A program made the translations under genes and the position numbers. Shown piece by piece: positions 1 through 8,612 of a stretch of DNA of 52,361 bases (position 1 is its first letter; each line of letters begins with the position of its first letter). The stretch lies in the NCBI GenBank assembly GCA_018364485.1, contig JAGZLX010000002.1:1-52361 (forward strand), given 5' to 3'. The notes beneath the pieces were generated by a model. It saw nothing but the letters and a program-made list of their open reading frames with translations, searched no databases and was not told the origin of the DNA. The DNA is from Granulicatella adiacens. Lineage in GTDB: Bacteria; Bacillota; Bacilli; Lactobacillales; Aerococcaceae.

Positions 1-698
1 GATTGATTCGCAGACGCGTCAGAGGTTGCTTTCCATGTCGCATTGTCGGTAAAGCCTTTAAGTAAATCAGCGTCCTTCACGACTTGGAACGCTGCTTTTG
101 CAAGTGTCTCACGCGTCACATTGGTTGCACGAAGAACAATTGGCTCTCCGTCTTCGTACCCAAAGAGGACCGCCTCTTTCTTCGTAGCGTCCAGATACGC
201 TTCCACCACCATCACTTCGTAGTCGTTTGAGGCCACAACTCCCATCATATTCCATTTGACCTTATCGCCATTGATGGTCGCAGCATCCATGTGAATCGCT
301 TCGTGCAAAGCCTCGAAATGCTGCCCAGTAGACGCATTCCAACGCTTCATGAAGTCGCTAAATCCGCTCGAGTTAAAACGAACCAAGAGCTCCAAGTCCG
401 AATAGGCATTGTCGATGTCATCCTTGTCGCTAGGATGTTGCGCAAACATCTCGTCACGCACCTTCTTGGCCGCAGCTAACCCTTCTGTGATATCGGCATC
501 CTTGGCCGCCACATTATACGATAAGAGCAACATCTCAAAATACGTCGCGTGCTCAGTCTGGGCAACTGTCGTCGGTGCCACCGTTGTCGCCTGAACCGTG
601 GTAGGCGCCTGGGTCGTCACCGCTTCTTCCGGCTTCTTGTTGCATGCCGCAAGTGCCAATACACAAAGCGCTGATGCTAGGATTTGTCTTCTCTTCAT
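1..698 (-). CDS. Lipoprotein of unknown function, 3' end cut off by the window
   Basis: An open frame runs from an ATG at 698 to the window edge (232 codons) without a stop, so the C-terminus is missing. The start has an excellent ribosome site (GGAGGAGAG) and a type II signal peptide, MKRRQILASALCVLALAAC, with Cys19 as the lipidated residue. A Thr/Pro/Val-rich linker (about residues 25-45) follows, then a globular domain containing a DFMKRWN stretch. It should sit on the outer face of the membrane. I do not recognise the folded domain. Two other lipoproteins in the window (18231-19136 and 41195-41950) have similar Thr-rich linkers after the lipid Cys, which looks like a house style rather than homology. 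Confidence 0.85.
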   Translation of the reverse strand, partial: MKRRQILASALCVLALAACNKKPEEAVTTQAPTTVQATTVAPTTVAQTEHATYFEMLLLSYNVAAKDADITEGLAAAKKVRDEMFAQHPSDKDDIDNAYSDLELLVRFNSSGFSDFMKRWNASTGQHFEALHEAIHMDAATINGDKVKWNMMGVVASNDYEVMVVEAYLDATKKEAVLFGYEDGEPIVLRATNVTRETLAKAAFQVVKDADLLKGFTDNATWKATSDASANQ

Positions 699-783
699 AC
701 TCTCTCCTCCAATCATGAAAACCTTCTCTATTCAAGATTATTATAGCATAGGTGGGAGGGAAAAAGCAGGTAGTGGTGGAGAT

Positions 784-821
784 AAAAAAAGGAATTAAGC
801 AGAGGGTATCTGCTTAATTCC
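784..821 (-). terminator. Rho-independent terminator
   Basis: A perfect 13-bp stem (791-803 with 809-821) and 5-nt loop is followed on the minus strand by seven T. It ends transcription coming from the restriction-modification cassette and isolates the lipoprotein gene. Confidence 0.85.
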
Positions 822-906
822 TTCTATCTCAGTCCATATATGTTAATACATATTATATAATTATATAATCATTTAATTTTTATTTTCAAACAACTCTATT
901 ATAGAT

Positions 907-1330
907 TTACACAATTTCCATTCTACCTATCCCGTCATCATCGTTTAAATAACAAAGTTTTTCATTTTGATTTTTAACAAACTTCCATTGGAGCAAATGT
1001 TGATTTGCTTATTCTTTGAGAGTTTCTAGTAGACACCAGTCCTTTTATCATTACCTAATCTACTTACGCAACTATTTTCTTTATTCTTCAACAATATAAG
1101 AATACTCATGCCATAAAGAAATTCATCAATAGCATTATAAGAACCTACTAAAATTTTCTTGTTGAAATATATGCACAGTTTAATCTTATATTTGTACTCC
1201 ATCTAAAAATAGACTGCCACCATATTTTTATTCTTAATCGACTATGAAATATTGTCACAACAAGATAAGAGATAAATGCAACAAGCAGGTTTACGATTAC
1301 ACCTTGTATTCTTTCTATATCTTCTCCATA
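907..1330 (-). pseudogene. Decayed gene remnant downstream of the restriction gene
   Basis: Three minus-strand open stretches follow each other in different frames. Stretch 1 (about 1327-1148) reads as a membrane-helix-like segment (VNLLVAFISYLVVTIF) followed by a basic Trp-rich stretch. Stretch 2 (1202-1026) has an ATG and 58 codons including GSYNAIDEFLYGMSIL. Stretch 3 (1008-907) ends in LCYLNDDDGIGRMEIV. Together they look like one former membrane-anchored protein of about 130 residues broken by frameshifts, with its start overlapping the end of the restriction gene. Family unknown. The 58-codon piece could be an independent small gene but has no convincing ribosome site. Confidence 0.4.
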
Positions 1331-4300
1331 TCCTTTATAGATTTCTTTATATGCTCCCTTTCTTCTTCCAAGAGGTTATATTTATTGAAAAGCTGTTCAT
1401 CAATTTTATCTATAGAATTAAACCAATCAATATCTGATTGCTCTGTAAAATCTTGCATCGGCACGAATCTATATGTTTGTTTAGTTCCGTGTTGACTAAT
1501 TTTCGCCAAAGAGTGTAAGTATCTCGCAAATTTTGTTTTCAAATACATAGAAAGATTCATAGCCGCTTCCTCTGACAAGTTCAAATCTGCACCAATAGCT
1601 AAAAAAGTTTCCGTACAAACTGAATCTGGTTCTCCAACAAAAGCATTCTGATTGTCATCCTTTAATTCTGTACCAATATTATTTGCATATGGTGTGAAAA
1701 CTTTCCACGATTTAATCCATTTTTTGTTCTTTTTTATAATATTGTTATCAATAAATCCAACCTTTTGCTTTTTTCCATAGCATTTTAACGGTTTCTCAAT
1801 TCCTACTTTATCGATTTTATATTTTTCACTGTTGATGAAATTACCATCTAATCCAAATGGTTTTCTGGAAGATATTATTTCGTCCAAGTAGGAATTGCAG
1901 CCTTGATTCTTAATTTTATTGATTATGTTAATTCCTCTATTATCTCTTAAAAAAATATCAATTCCCTCAATAAGTAAAGGTCTATCAATTTCAGAAATCT
2001 TTCTATTATTTTTATGAGTTACAAATTTTACATTCTTTCCTATTTTTTTTGTGTCATTTAGGAAATAGCACACTCCGCCTCGATTATTTGTTTTCGGGAA
2101 TACATCTTCAGGCGTTAAAAAATCATGTAATTCTTTAATCGTTTCATCTCTAAGCATCATATCTCTAAATTCGTCTAAACCTTTACCTCCTGCAAACCAC
2201 CTTGTTGGTGTTATATAGCACGAGTACCTGCTTGAAAGCTTCTTACCCAATAAAACGAAATATTGATAAATAGGCTTTGCACTTGATTGAGCACCACCGT
2301 CACTTATTTGATATGGAGGATTTCCTATTACTGCTCCAAATTTCATTATCTTCTCACCTACCTCAATTTCATCTGTTAATCCAATCTTGCTAAAAGGTTT
2401 TTCCTGCCCTAATATATCACTTATTTTCACATAATCAACTTCATCTTTGTCATTCTTGACATCAATCAAATCATAAGCATTGAACTCAAACGCTATATTT
2501 TCTACATTTAGCTCCAATATCTCATAGAACCTTCTCGTAAATTCATACGCGATAGATGATGTCGGAATAGAATATATAATATTCTTTACATCGTTATGAG
2601 AATATCCAAGTTTAGACGTCAATCTTTTGTATAAAGAAACTGCATATTCTCCAGATTTGCTCGCAATATCAAGCAACTTATCTTGATTAGACACAATCTC
2701 TTTTAATCCCTCTTCAGGTAGTAAGTTAACCATTTCATCACATATTTTAGACGGTGTAATAACCTCTGATTCAGACATTCTATTAAATTTTTTGATAGAT
2801 GTCATTGCTCTTGTAAGTGGTGAAACTGAATCATCATAAGCAAGCATCGATATATTTTGTATCTTATAATCAAGTCTACTTCTCTTGAAAGGATCCATTA
2901 CGTTGCTTATCTTTCCAATTATATTCTTATCCAAGAACAAATTCTTTGCTAATCTAATATTTTCAGCCTTATCTATCACACTTAAAATATCATCAAGTGA
3001 AGCTACCTTGTCCTTTGTCAAGAAGGAAAAAAACAAAATTCTTTGGTAATATGTTTTTATCTGCCCCAATAATTTTTCTATATTTTCATCGCTCTTTTCG
3101 TCAGTATAGATTTTATTTTCTGTTTTTTCTTTATTTTCACCTGAATTTTTGACTTCTTTACTTGCTTCATCCAAATCAAGGTCATCACCTTCACCGTTAT
3201 TTGGATTTATTGTAAGTCCTTGCTTAGAATTAAATTCCGCCTGCTGTTCAATGACTCTTCTAATATTTTCATCATTTAATATTGACAAATCTACTGGAAT
3301 ATCCAATACCTCGTCCGAAACACTTCTTTGATTATTGTAATTACCGATTACCTCTAAGATATTAGTAGCATCTACTTTTTTGATTTTATTATGATTCATC
3401 ATAATGACTGGAGAAATTCTGAGTTCTTCTATAATTCTTTCCTTTAATTTGCTATTTCCATTCTCTTCAGTGTTGACATTATAAATCAATGATTTTTGTT
3501 CCTGCATTCTAAATAGCCTATCGGGATCGAAATCCACAAGTAGTGTTTGTGGTTTTAAATTTTCTTTAATAAACCCTTTTTCACTGGATAATGTTCTAAC
3601 ATATTGATTTTGTAGTCTAAAAACTGCTTGGTCATATTCTTGTGGAGAAGATGTATCTTTAAAATAAAGCATAGTATCCCATTGCTCCACAGTAGATCCG
3701 GTAAGCATTCTGTTTACAGTCAGCGTTATAGTTTTTTTATTTGAAACTTCGCATTCCGTTATTTTATTCTTTATATCACTTGGTTTTTTATATATTCTTC
3801 CTGCATCAACTCCTGAAATATTTATGAGTTCATATTCACCAAGATTTTTAAAGCTTTCTTTTCGTTTAATTAAAAGCTCTTCCATAGCATCACATGAGGC
3901 GCAATAAGGAAGTACCATTACTATATGACGGCACATCCTACCTTCTTTGATTTTGTCATAATCTAAGAAACCGAGTAAGCCCTCATCTTCTTTGCTTCCA
4001 TCTATAACCTGAAGCAAATCTAATATCTCATTCTCGTTCATAAATTTCTTATGACCATTATTTATATTATCTTTTTTTATGGTTTCAGTCTCAAACAACT
4101 TAGAAAAGGTAAATTTAACTCCACTTCTTTTAAGAGATTCCATTTTTTCACGGGATGATTTATTTGGATTAAAAGCAAATCTAATCATTTGTGGGAATCC
4201 ATAATATGGATTATCCCATTCATTTATATTATCAGTATTAAGATTATTTTTATCCCATTCTTCCTTTTCTTTGACTATATCCGAGAATTGTACAAATGAG

Positions 4301-5391
4301 ATAATATCTTCTTTTTCAAACTCACTCCCCATTAAAATACGATATGGTGTGCCAGATAAATGCAATCTAATTTTTGCATTTATTTCTTTTAGTTCTTCTT
4401 CCGCTAAACTTGCATCGATATTTTCATCATCTAATTTACAAATGTTGACTCTGTCAGATTTGTCATATCCTGCATTATCTAAAATTCTTCCGAAAGATTC
4501 TGCCCTTGCTCCAAAATGAGTTTCATCAACAATAAGTAAGTCAATCTGTGTTTTAAAAATTTCTTTATGTTTATCTTTAATTAAATCCCCCTGTAAATCT
4601 TGCAAAGTTAAAAATATTACAACTTTTTTATTCTCTTCCATATTCGACTCAATTGCATTTTTACTAGAAGCTAAATCAGATGCTTCTAAAAATACATAAT
4701 CTGAAAAGTTTCCTACTCCCTCAACTGTTTTCTTCCATTCATCTTTAACGTCTGCTTTTGCAGATACAACAAGAACAACCTTAGCTTTTATTTCTAAAGC
4801 ACAATAAAGAGAAGTAAACGACTTCCCAAAACGCATAACAGCATACATTAATAGATTCTTTCGTCCCTTTCTTACAGCCTGAACGAATTTATTCACAGCA
4901 TCTTGCTGATTTGGTCTTAAATTCCAATTTTTTCCTCTTTGATAATGGTAAATCTGAGGTAATCTATTATTTATACTATAATACTCATATTTATTTGAAT
5001 TAGCTTGATAACTATTTTTTATATCTTCAATAGCATCATCAATATCACCTGCCTTTGTTTCCTTGAAAAATTCTCTACTATAGTAAATACCTTCCTTCAA
5101 ATCCGCTGGCTTTAATCTTTTCTTTTTCAGATCATTCTCAAGATATTGATGAATAGAATAATCTCTAAAATACGTTTCATCATTTATTACAGCTTGATTC
5201 TCATACTTTATTTCAAGCTCCGGAAAGAATACCCTCCACTCGTTTAATCTTTGAGACACTGGCCGGTATGTGTCGCCAACTTTTAAATAATTCGGTACTG
5301 TATTTGTTGTGAAAGCATATATGTGAGGTTTCACACGACCAATTATTATTTTATCTAATATCTCGATTGCTTCTATTTTAGAATTATTCAT
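1315..5391 (-). CDS. Restriction-modification giant: GIY-YIG-like nuclease, SF2 helicase and Eco57I-type N6-adenine methylase
   Basis: At 1,358 residues this is a multidomain restriction enzyme. Residues 22-53 (HIYAFTTNTV...YLKVGDT...RLNEW) look like a GIY-YIG/T5orf172-type nuclease core. Residues about 155-600 are an SF2 ATPase: motif I MRFGKS (186-191), motif II VDETH (288-292, DETH in place of DEAH), SGTPY (346-350) and an EYDQAVFRLQNQ motif VI (585-596). Residues about 878-1110 are a methylase: ITPSKICDEMVNLLP, motif I DIASKSGEYA (908-917), motif IV NPPY (1024-1027). The C-terminus (SLAKISQH...VPMQDF) matches target-recognition regions of Eco57I-like enzymes. The gene abuts the upstream methylase-like gene with no spacer, so the pair is probably translated together and forms one complex. 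Strongly AT-rich, suggesting acquisition. Confidence 0.82.
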   Translation of the reverse strand: MNNSKIEAIEILDKIIIGRVKPHIYAFTTNTVPNYLKVGDTYRPVSQRLNEWRVFFPELEIKYENQAVINDETYFRDYSIHQYLENDLKKKRLKPADLKEGIYYSREFFKETKAGDIDDAIEDIKNSYQANSNKYEYYSINNRLPQIYHYQRGKNWNLRPNQQDAVNKFVQAVRKGRKNLLMYAVMRFGKSFTSLYCALEIKAKVVLVVSAKADVKDEWKKTVEGVGNFSDYVFLEASDLASSKNAIESNMEENKKVVIFLTLQDLQGDLIKDKHKEIFKTQIDLLIVDETHFGARAESFGRILDNAGYDKSDRVNICKLDDENIDASLAEEELKEINAKIRLHLSGTPYRILMGSEFEKEDIISFVQFSDIVKEKEEWDKNNLNTDNINEWDNPYYGFPQMIRFAFNPNKSSREKMESLKRSGVKFTFSKLFETETIKKDNINNGHKKFMNENEILDLLQVIDGSKEDEGLLGFLDYDKIKEGRMCRHIVMVLPYCASCDAMEELLIKRKESFKNLGEYELINISGVDAGRIYKKPSDIKNKITECEVSNKKTITLTVNRMLTGSTVEQWDTMLYFKDTSSPQEYDQAVFRLQNQYVRTLSSEKGFIKENLKPQTLLVDFDPDRLFRMQEQKSLIYNVNTEENGNSKLKERIIEELRISPVIMMNHNKIKKVDATNILEVIGNYNNQRSVSDEVLDIPVDLSILNDENIRRVIEQQAEFNSKQGLTINPNNGEGDDLDLDEASKEVKNSGENKEKTENKIYTDEKSDENIEKLLGQIKTYYQRILFFSFLTKDKVASLDDILSVIDKAENIRLAKNLFLDKNIIGKISNVMDPFKRSRLDYKIQNISMLAYDDSVSPLTRAMTSIKKFNRMSESEVITPSKICDEMVNLLPEEGLKEIVSNQDKLLDIASKSGEYAVSLYKRLTSKLGYSHNDVKNIIYSIPTSSIAYEFTRRFYEILELNVENIAFEFNAYDLIDVKNDKDEVDYVKISDILGQEKPFSKIGLTDEIEVGEKIMKFGAVIGNPPYQISDGGAQSSAKPIYQYFVLLGKKLSSRYSCYITPTRWFAGGKGLDEFRDMMLRDETIKELHDFLTPEDVFPKTNNRGGVCYFLNDTKKIGKNVKFVTHKNNRKISEIDRPLLIEGIDIFLRDNRGINIINKIKNQGCNSYLDEIISSRKPFGLDGNFINSEKYKIDKVGIEKPLKCYGKKQKVGFIDNNIIKKNKKWIKSWKVFTPYANNIGTELKDDNQNAFVGEPDSVCTETFLAIGADLNLSEEAAMNLSMYLKTKFARYLHSLAKISQHGTKQTYRFVPMQDFTEQSDIDWFNSIDKIDEQLFNKYNLLEEEREHIKKSIKDMEKI

Positions 5392-6318
5392 TTAACTATC
5401 TCCTCTTAGTAAGTCTATAAAAAATACATTTTGATTTGATCTCCAATTTTTTATAATACATAAACCTTTTTTTTCATTCTGCATAGAATCAAACAACGTC
5501 ATCTGTTCATGTAACTCTATAGGCTCTTGATATGGGATGGTATATGTTAACCCATCCATTTGCCATAAATTCCAAGAAATAATCTTAGCTATCTTCAAAA
5601 GTTCTTTTTCTAAGGGTTCTCGCTTAAGTTTTGCCTGCAAATAGTCACAATACGAAATAAGTAAATTTTCTCTTGCTATAAGCAAACTATCTCCTTGAAA
5701 TTCAAAACCATAGACACTCTGAAACGCTCTTTCTGCCCATTTAACCCATTCGTCTTCACTAGTAGTATTCTCATGAACTACTCTCATTTTTCTATCTAAA
5801 ATACCTATACGTTCAAATAAATCAATTGATTTTCCAGTTACTGTATCATATCTGCTAACTAAATAAGGTGCTTCCCCACAGGTAATTTCAAGTCTTCTTT
5901 CGTCAATATAATTTTGCCAAGTTTTTCCTTTTGTGTTCGGGAATTCTATTTTACTTTTTTTAGAAATCCAGGACTTACCTTTTTCAATATTAAAAACTTC
6001 ATCTTTCTCAAACCATGCATTATCTACTAAATTATTCTGAGCGTTACAAATCCAGCTTGGTGTAAACACCTCTGCTTTTCCCTTGGTTCTATTACCTTGG
6101 TTTTCTCTAGTCTTTAAAATTCTTGGTTGAATTATATTTGAATTATTACCAGTAATAAGATTATTAAGAATAGGAAAATGGGAATAGTACTCTCTTCCTA
6201 ATAATTCATAATCATCTGTTCCCCATATAATATTTCTATTCGTTGTTCTATCCATAAGTAGAATTTCTAGAATTTTTCTACTCCATTTTTCTTCGTTCAC
6301 ATCAATAGTAAATGCCAT
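5392..6318 (-). CDS. Methylase-like subunit of the restriction-modification cassette
   Basis: 308 residues. Residues 80-91 (GKAEVFTPSWIC) resemble the segment before motif I of N6-adenine methylases, residues 145-159 (ITCGEAPYLVSRYDT) look like a divergent SAM-binding motif I, and residues 204-220 (GFEFQGDSLLIARENLL) like motif II. No NPPY/DPPY catalytic motif is present, so it is unlikely to methylate alone; it may be a SAM-binding or specificity partner of the 1,358-residue protein, which has its own NPPY. The ATG overlaps the stop codon of the HTH gene (TAATG) and the stop abuts the next start, typical of tight translational coupling. Similar proteins are usually annotated as restriction endonuclease subunit M. 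Confidence 0.7.
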   Translation of the reverse strand: MAFTIDVNEEKWSRKILEILLMDRTTNRNIIWGTDDYELLGREYYSHFPILNNLITGNNSNIIQPRILKTRENQGNRTKGKAEVFTPSWICNAQNNLVDNAWFEKDEVFNIEKGKSWISKKSKIEFPNTKGKTWQNYIDERRLEITCGEAPYLVSRYDTVTGKSIDLFERIGILDRKMRVVHENTTSEDEWVKWAERAFQSVYGFEFQGDSLLIARENLLISYCDYLQAKLKREPLEKELLKIAKIISWNLWQMDGLTYTIPYQEPIELHEQMTLFDSMQNEKKGLCIIKNWRSNQNVFFIDLLRGDS

Positions 6319-6536
6319 TATTTATCTTCCCCAATACTTTTTTCAATACAAATTAAATCTCCAATGTCCGTTCCTAGTTCCCTACATATTTTCCCGATAA
6401 TTGTTAGAGACACAGCTTCTCCTTTAACCATTTTGGATATGGTAGTAGGTGAAACGCCTGTTTTATAAATTAAGTCCTTTTTTTTCATACTTTTATCTAT
6501 CAAAATTTTCCAAAGTCCATTGTAGTTAAATTTCAT
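6318..6536 (-). CDS. Small XRE-family HTH regulator of the restriction cassette
   Basis: A 72-residue helix-turn-helix protein (KKKDLIYKTGVSPTTISKMV as helices 2-3, then GKICRELGTDIGDL). Proteins of this size at the head of restriction cassettes usually act as controller proteins that time methylase and nuclease expression. It has a GAGGTG ribosome site, is the first gene of the cassette and overlaps the next gene by one base. The promoter region upstream carries inverted ATGTTAT/ATAACAT half-sites, one overlapping the -10 box, which fits autoregulation. Control of the cassette is inferred from position. Confidence 0.85.
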   Translation of the reverse strand: MKFNYNGLWKILIDKSMKKKDLIYKTGVSPTTISKMVKGEAVSLTIIGKICRELGTDIGDLICIEKSIGEDK

Positions 6537-6581
6537 TTTTACACCTCACACATCCACATTTATGGATTTTTAGTTCATTTT

Positions 6582-6659
6582 ATTATAACATTTTACTATT
6601 GTTAATTCCATTGTATTCAAAATTTTTAAAAGCAATATGTTATTTGTTCACTATAACAT
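6582..6659 (-). promoter_or_regulatory. Promoter and candidate operator of the restriction cassette
   Basis: On the minus strand a -10 TATAAT (6587-6582) lies 17 bp from a weak -35 TGGAAT (6610-6605). A 7-bp inverted repeat, ATGTTAT at 6637-6643 and ATAACAT at 6653-6659 (9-bp gap), sits upstream, and a further ATAACAT (6585-6591) overlaps the -10 box. The arrangement suggests binding sites for the 72-residue HTH protein. The rest of the 410-bp gap is AT-rich and holds only a gene remnant and a terminator. Confidence 0.55.
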
Positions 6660-6735
6660 TTGAATTTTTTCTTTCTCTAAATTCTCATTCGATATTTTGT
6701 TATTCATTGTTTGATTCGGATATCTTCTTACTCCA

Positions 6736-6864
6736 TTAAAGATTCCCTTTTATATCTTTGACTTGTGGAATAGCTAATACTAACTCTCTAATTGGTTTAT
6801 TTACCTTCAATAAGAATAGAATATTATCCTTCGTTTTTTTCCAAAATTTAAAACTTTGTCTACC
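6736..6864 (-). pseudogene. Possible gene-end remnant
   Basis: A minus-strand open stretch of 42 codons between two stops, without a start or ribosome site, reads like a protein C-terminus (NKPIRELVLAIPQVKDIKGN, then Leu and stop). It may be the tail of a gene removed when the restriction cassette arrived. Family unknown; chance is possible. Confidence 0.25.
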
Positions 6865-6911
6865 TTAAAATATAGAATATGCGTAAAATTTACTATTCAC
6901 TAAAATACTAT

Positions 6912-6943
6912 AGAGCCTACTGACATTTTCATCAGTAGGCTCT
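6912..6943 (-). terminator. Terminator of the lysis cassette
   Basis: A 12-bp perfect stem (6912-6923 with 6932-6943) starts four bases after the amidase stop codon and is followed on the minus strand by a T-rich stretch (TATAGTATTTT). Confidence 0.8.
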
Positions 6944-6946
6944 AAT

Positions 6947-7810
6947 TTATTCCAATATTTCATTGACCCTTTGCTGCACTGCATCATAGTCATATCCTGC
7001 AGCTTCAAGCCGCTCTTTTCGTTCTTCTCCATTTCCCCAGTCACCCTGAATCACTTCATAGGCAAGAGCATCTATCGTTTTTATATCATTAATTTGTGAT
7101 CCTTGTAATGCAAGATTTACTTTTTCTTGAATCCTTTCCGCATTATACCCCGCCTCTGTCAGTTCTTTTATTCGTTCTTGGCCAACTCCCCACTCTCCTC
7201 GAATAACTTGTCGAACAATTTCATTATCATCATTGAAAACTTTGTGACGCACCCATGTATTCATTCGGAATTCTTCCTCTGGAAAGTGGTTATGTAAAAT
7301 TTCAGCAAGATTATTTCCGAGTGAAGCAAAATATTGCATTCTTTCAATAAAGTATGATCGAACACTCTCCGTAGTTCCTCCATGCAACTCCATACTTCGA
7401 TGAGGGCAACTAGTTGGTACAAATTCATGATGGAGTCGAACCGTCTCTCGTGAAATCGGCATACCTGCTTCTACCAAGTCTGCTGCTGCTTTCAATAGAG
7501 TCACATCTTCATTCTGTAGGAATTCCTCATCGCTTGCTGATATGCTCTCACACACTTCGTATCCGACAGAACGGCAGTTACTCCACCAATCTCCGGTATG
7601 GTATCCAATGTTTTCAATCGGAACGACTTGAACAATCGTGTCTCGGTTGCAATAGAAATGTGCGATACCTAAGGCTTTATCACGATTCCTTAGAAAAGAA
7701 ATATATCTTTGGGGTTTCATTCTTCCCGCATCATTATGGATCACCACAAAGTCAAAACTTTCTAAAAATCCACTATCCTTCATTACAAAATCTCTCAAAA
7801 TTTTAATCAT
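6947..7810 (-). CDS. Endolysin: N-acetylmuramoyl-L-alanine amidase with two CW_7 repeats
   Basis: 287 residues. Residues 18-140 form an amidase_2 (PGRP-like zinc amidase) domain: VVIHNDAG with His25, YHTGDW, VGYEVCES with Glu85, and LHHEFVPTSCPH supplying His127/128 and Cys135 as zinc ligands or active-site residues. Two CW_7-type wall-binding repeats follow, VIRGEWGVGQERIKELTEAG (from 202) and VIQGDWGNGEERKERLEAAG (from 253). It should cleave between muramic acid and the stem peptide. No signal peptide is visible, so it would need the holin encoded just upstream (1-bp gap) to reach the wall. Ribosome site AAAGGAGGAG. Last gene of the cassette, directly followed by a terminator. Confidence 0.92.
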   Translation of the reverse strand: MIKILRDFVMKDSGFLESFDFVVIHNDAGRMKPQRYISFLRNRDKALGIAHFYCNRDTIVQVVPIENIGYHTGDWWSNCRSVGYEVCESISASDEEFLQNEDVTLLKAAADLVEAGMPISRETVRLHHEFVPTSCPHRSMELHGGTTESVRSYFIERMQYFASLGNNLAEILHNHFPEEEFRMNTWVRHKVFNDDNEIVRQVIRGEWGVGQERIKELTEAGYNAERIQEKVNLALQGSQINDIKTIDALAYEVIQGDWGNGEERKERLEAAGYDYDAVQQRVNEILE

Positions 7811-7811
7811 T

Positions 7812-8216
7812 TTAATTCTCCTCCTTTTGATGTAGCTGTCTTAATACACTTTGAAGCTTTTCAGGAACAGGCAATCCGAGATGTGACGCATTTTCGAGGA
7901 TTGAGATTCCTTCATTCGAAATATAGAAGAAGATTACTGCTGCTCTTAACACTCCTGCTTTCCCCAAAATATAAACATCTACAACATTTGCTGTTCCTAC
8001 CAGCACAAAAATAAGTACTTTACGTGCAATACCCTTATACCCAACTGCGCTTGAAAGTTGTCGTTGATCAATAGCATTTAGTACTCCTGTTATGTAATCC
8101 AGAACGATAAGAACTAACAATGCATAGAGGAGGCCATCTTTCCCTCCGAGGAACCCACCCAATAGAGCTCCGAGGGTAAAAATTCCGGTTTGCAAATAGT
8201 AAAATGATGTTTTCAT
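7812..8216 (-). CDS. Phage-type holin (toxin-secretion/lysis holin family)
   Basis: 134 residues from an ATG at 8216 placed 8 nt after GGGAGGAAAA; a longer in-frame ATG at 8282 lacks a good ribosome site and lies inside an RNA fold, so I reject it. The protein has three or four hydrophobic segments, the motif LLVLIVLDYITGVLNAI, a KGIARKVLIFVLVGTANVVD stretch and a charged tail, as in the family that includes TcdE and the phi-Cp1-type holins. It would open the membrane and let the amidase out. Cassette position between DUF2922 and the amidase supports the role. Confidence 0.88.
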   Translation of the reverse strand: MKTSFYYLQTGIFTLGALLGGFLGGKDGLLYALLVLIVLDYITGVLNAIDQRQLSSAVGYKGIARKVLIFVLVGTANVVDVYILGKAGVLRAAVIFFYISNEGISILENASHLGLPVPEKLQSVLRQLHQKEEN

Positions 8217-8244
8217 AAATTTTCCTCCCTTACACCATTTCGAG

Positions 8245-8333
8245 AAGGTTAGGAGAACCACCCTTAGTAGATGATTCTCCATCCCCGCTAGAAAATTATT
8301 CTTGAAAACTTTCTAGCTTACCTTCCTAACCTT
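8245..8333 (-). ncRNA. Three-way-junction RNA fold upstream of the holin gene
   Basis: The 120-nt gap between the DUF2922 stop and the holin start can fold, on the transcript, into a closed three-stem structure. The closing stem P1 is ten perfect pairs (8324-8333 with 8245-8254). P3 is CTAGAAA...TTTCTAG (8288-8316, about ten pairs) and P2 is about twelve pairs including G-U (8252-8280). The fold starts three bases after the stop codon and ends about 15 bases before the holin ribosome site. No U-run follows, so it is not a simple terminator. It could control holin translation or mark an RNA cleavage site. Confidence 0.5.
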
Positions 8334-8336
8334 CAT

Positions 8337-8591
8337 TTATTTTTTCTTTTTGTCGTTAAAGATCTCATTTTTAATACGAGTCATATAGCTAGCACTTTCC
8401 CCATTCGTATACAATTGGATCCCTTGTTTTTCGAACAAGTTGGCATCCGCAATTTTTTTCATTGCTGCACGAGTAGTTGTAGCATCAAGATTATCTTCTG
8501 GATGTGCAATAACAAGACGTTTTGTTTTACCATCACTTCCTGTAAACCCTAAATATAGCTCTTTAACTGTTGTTGTTGTTTCATCTGCCAT
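8337..8591 (-). CDS. DUF2922 family protein
   Basis: 84 residues with a strong GGAGGG ribosome site. The pattern (KELYLGFTGSDGKTKRLVIA, NLDATTTRAAMKKI, a basic KKKK tail) matches DUF2922. In Bacilli and Clostridia this family is found next to DUF1659 proteins, a sigma factor and a holin. Its biochemical role is unknown. It is soluble and shows no signal peptide or membrane helix. Translated just before the RNA fold that precedes the holin. Confidence 0.85.
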   Translation of the reverse strand: MADETTTTVKELYLGFTGSDGKTKRLVIAHPEDNLDATTTRAAMKKIADANLFEKQGIQLYTNGESASYMTRIKNEIFNDKKKK

Positions 8592-8612
8592 GATATTTCC
8601 CTCCTTTGTTTA

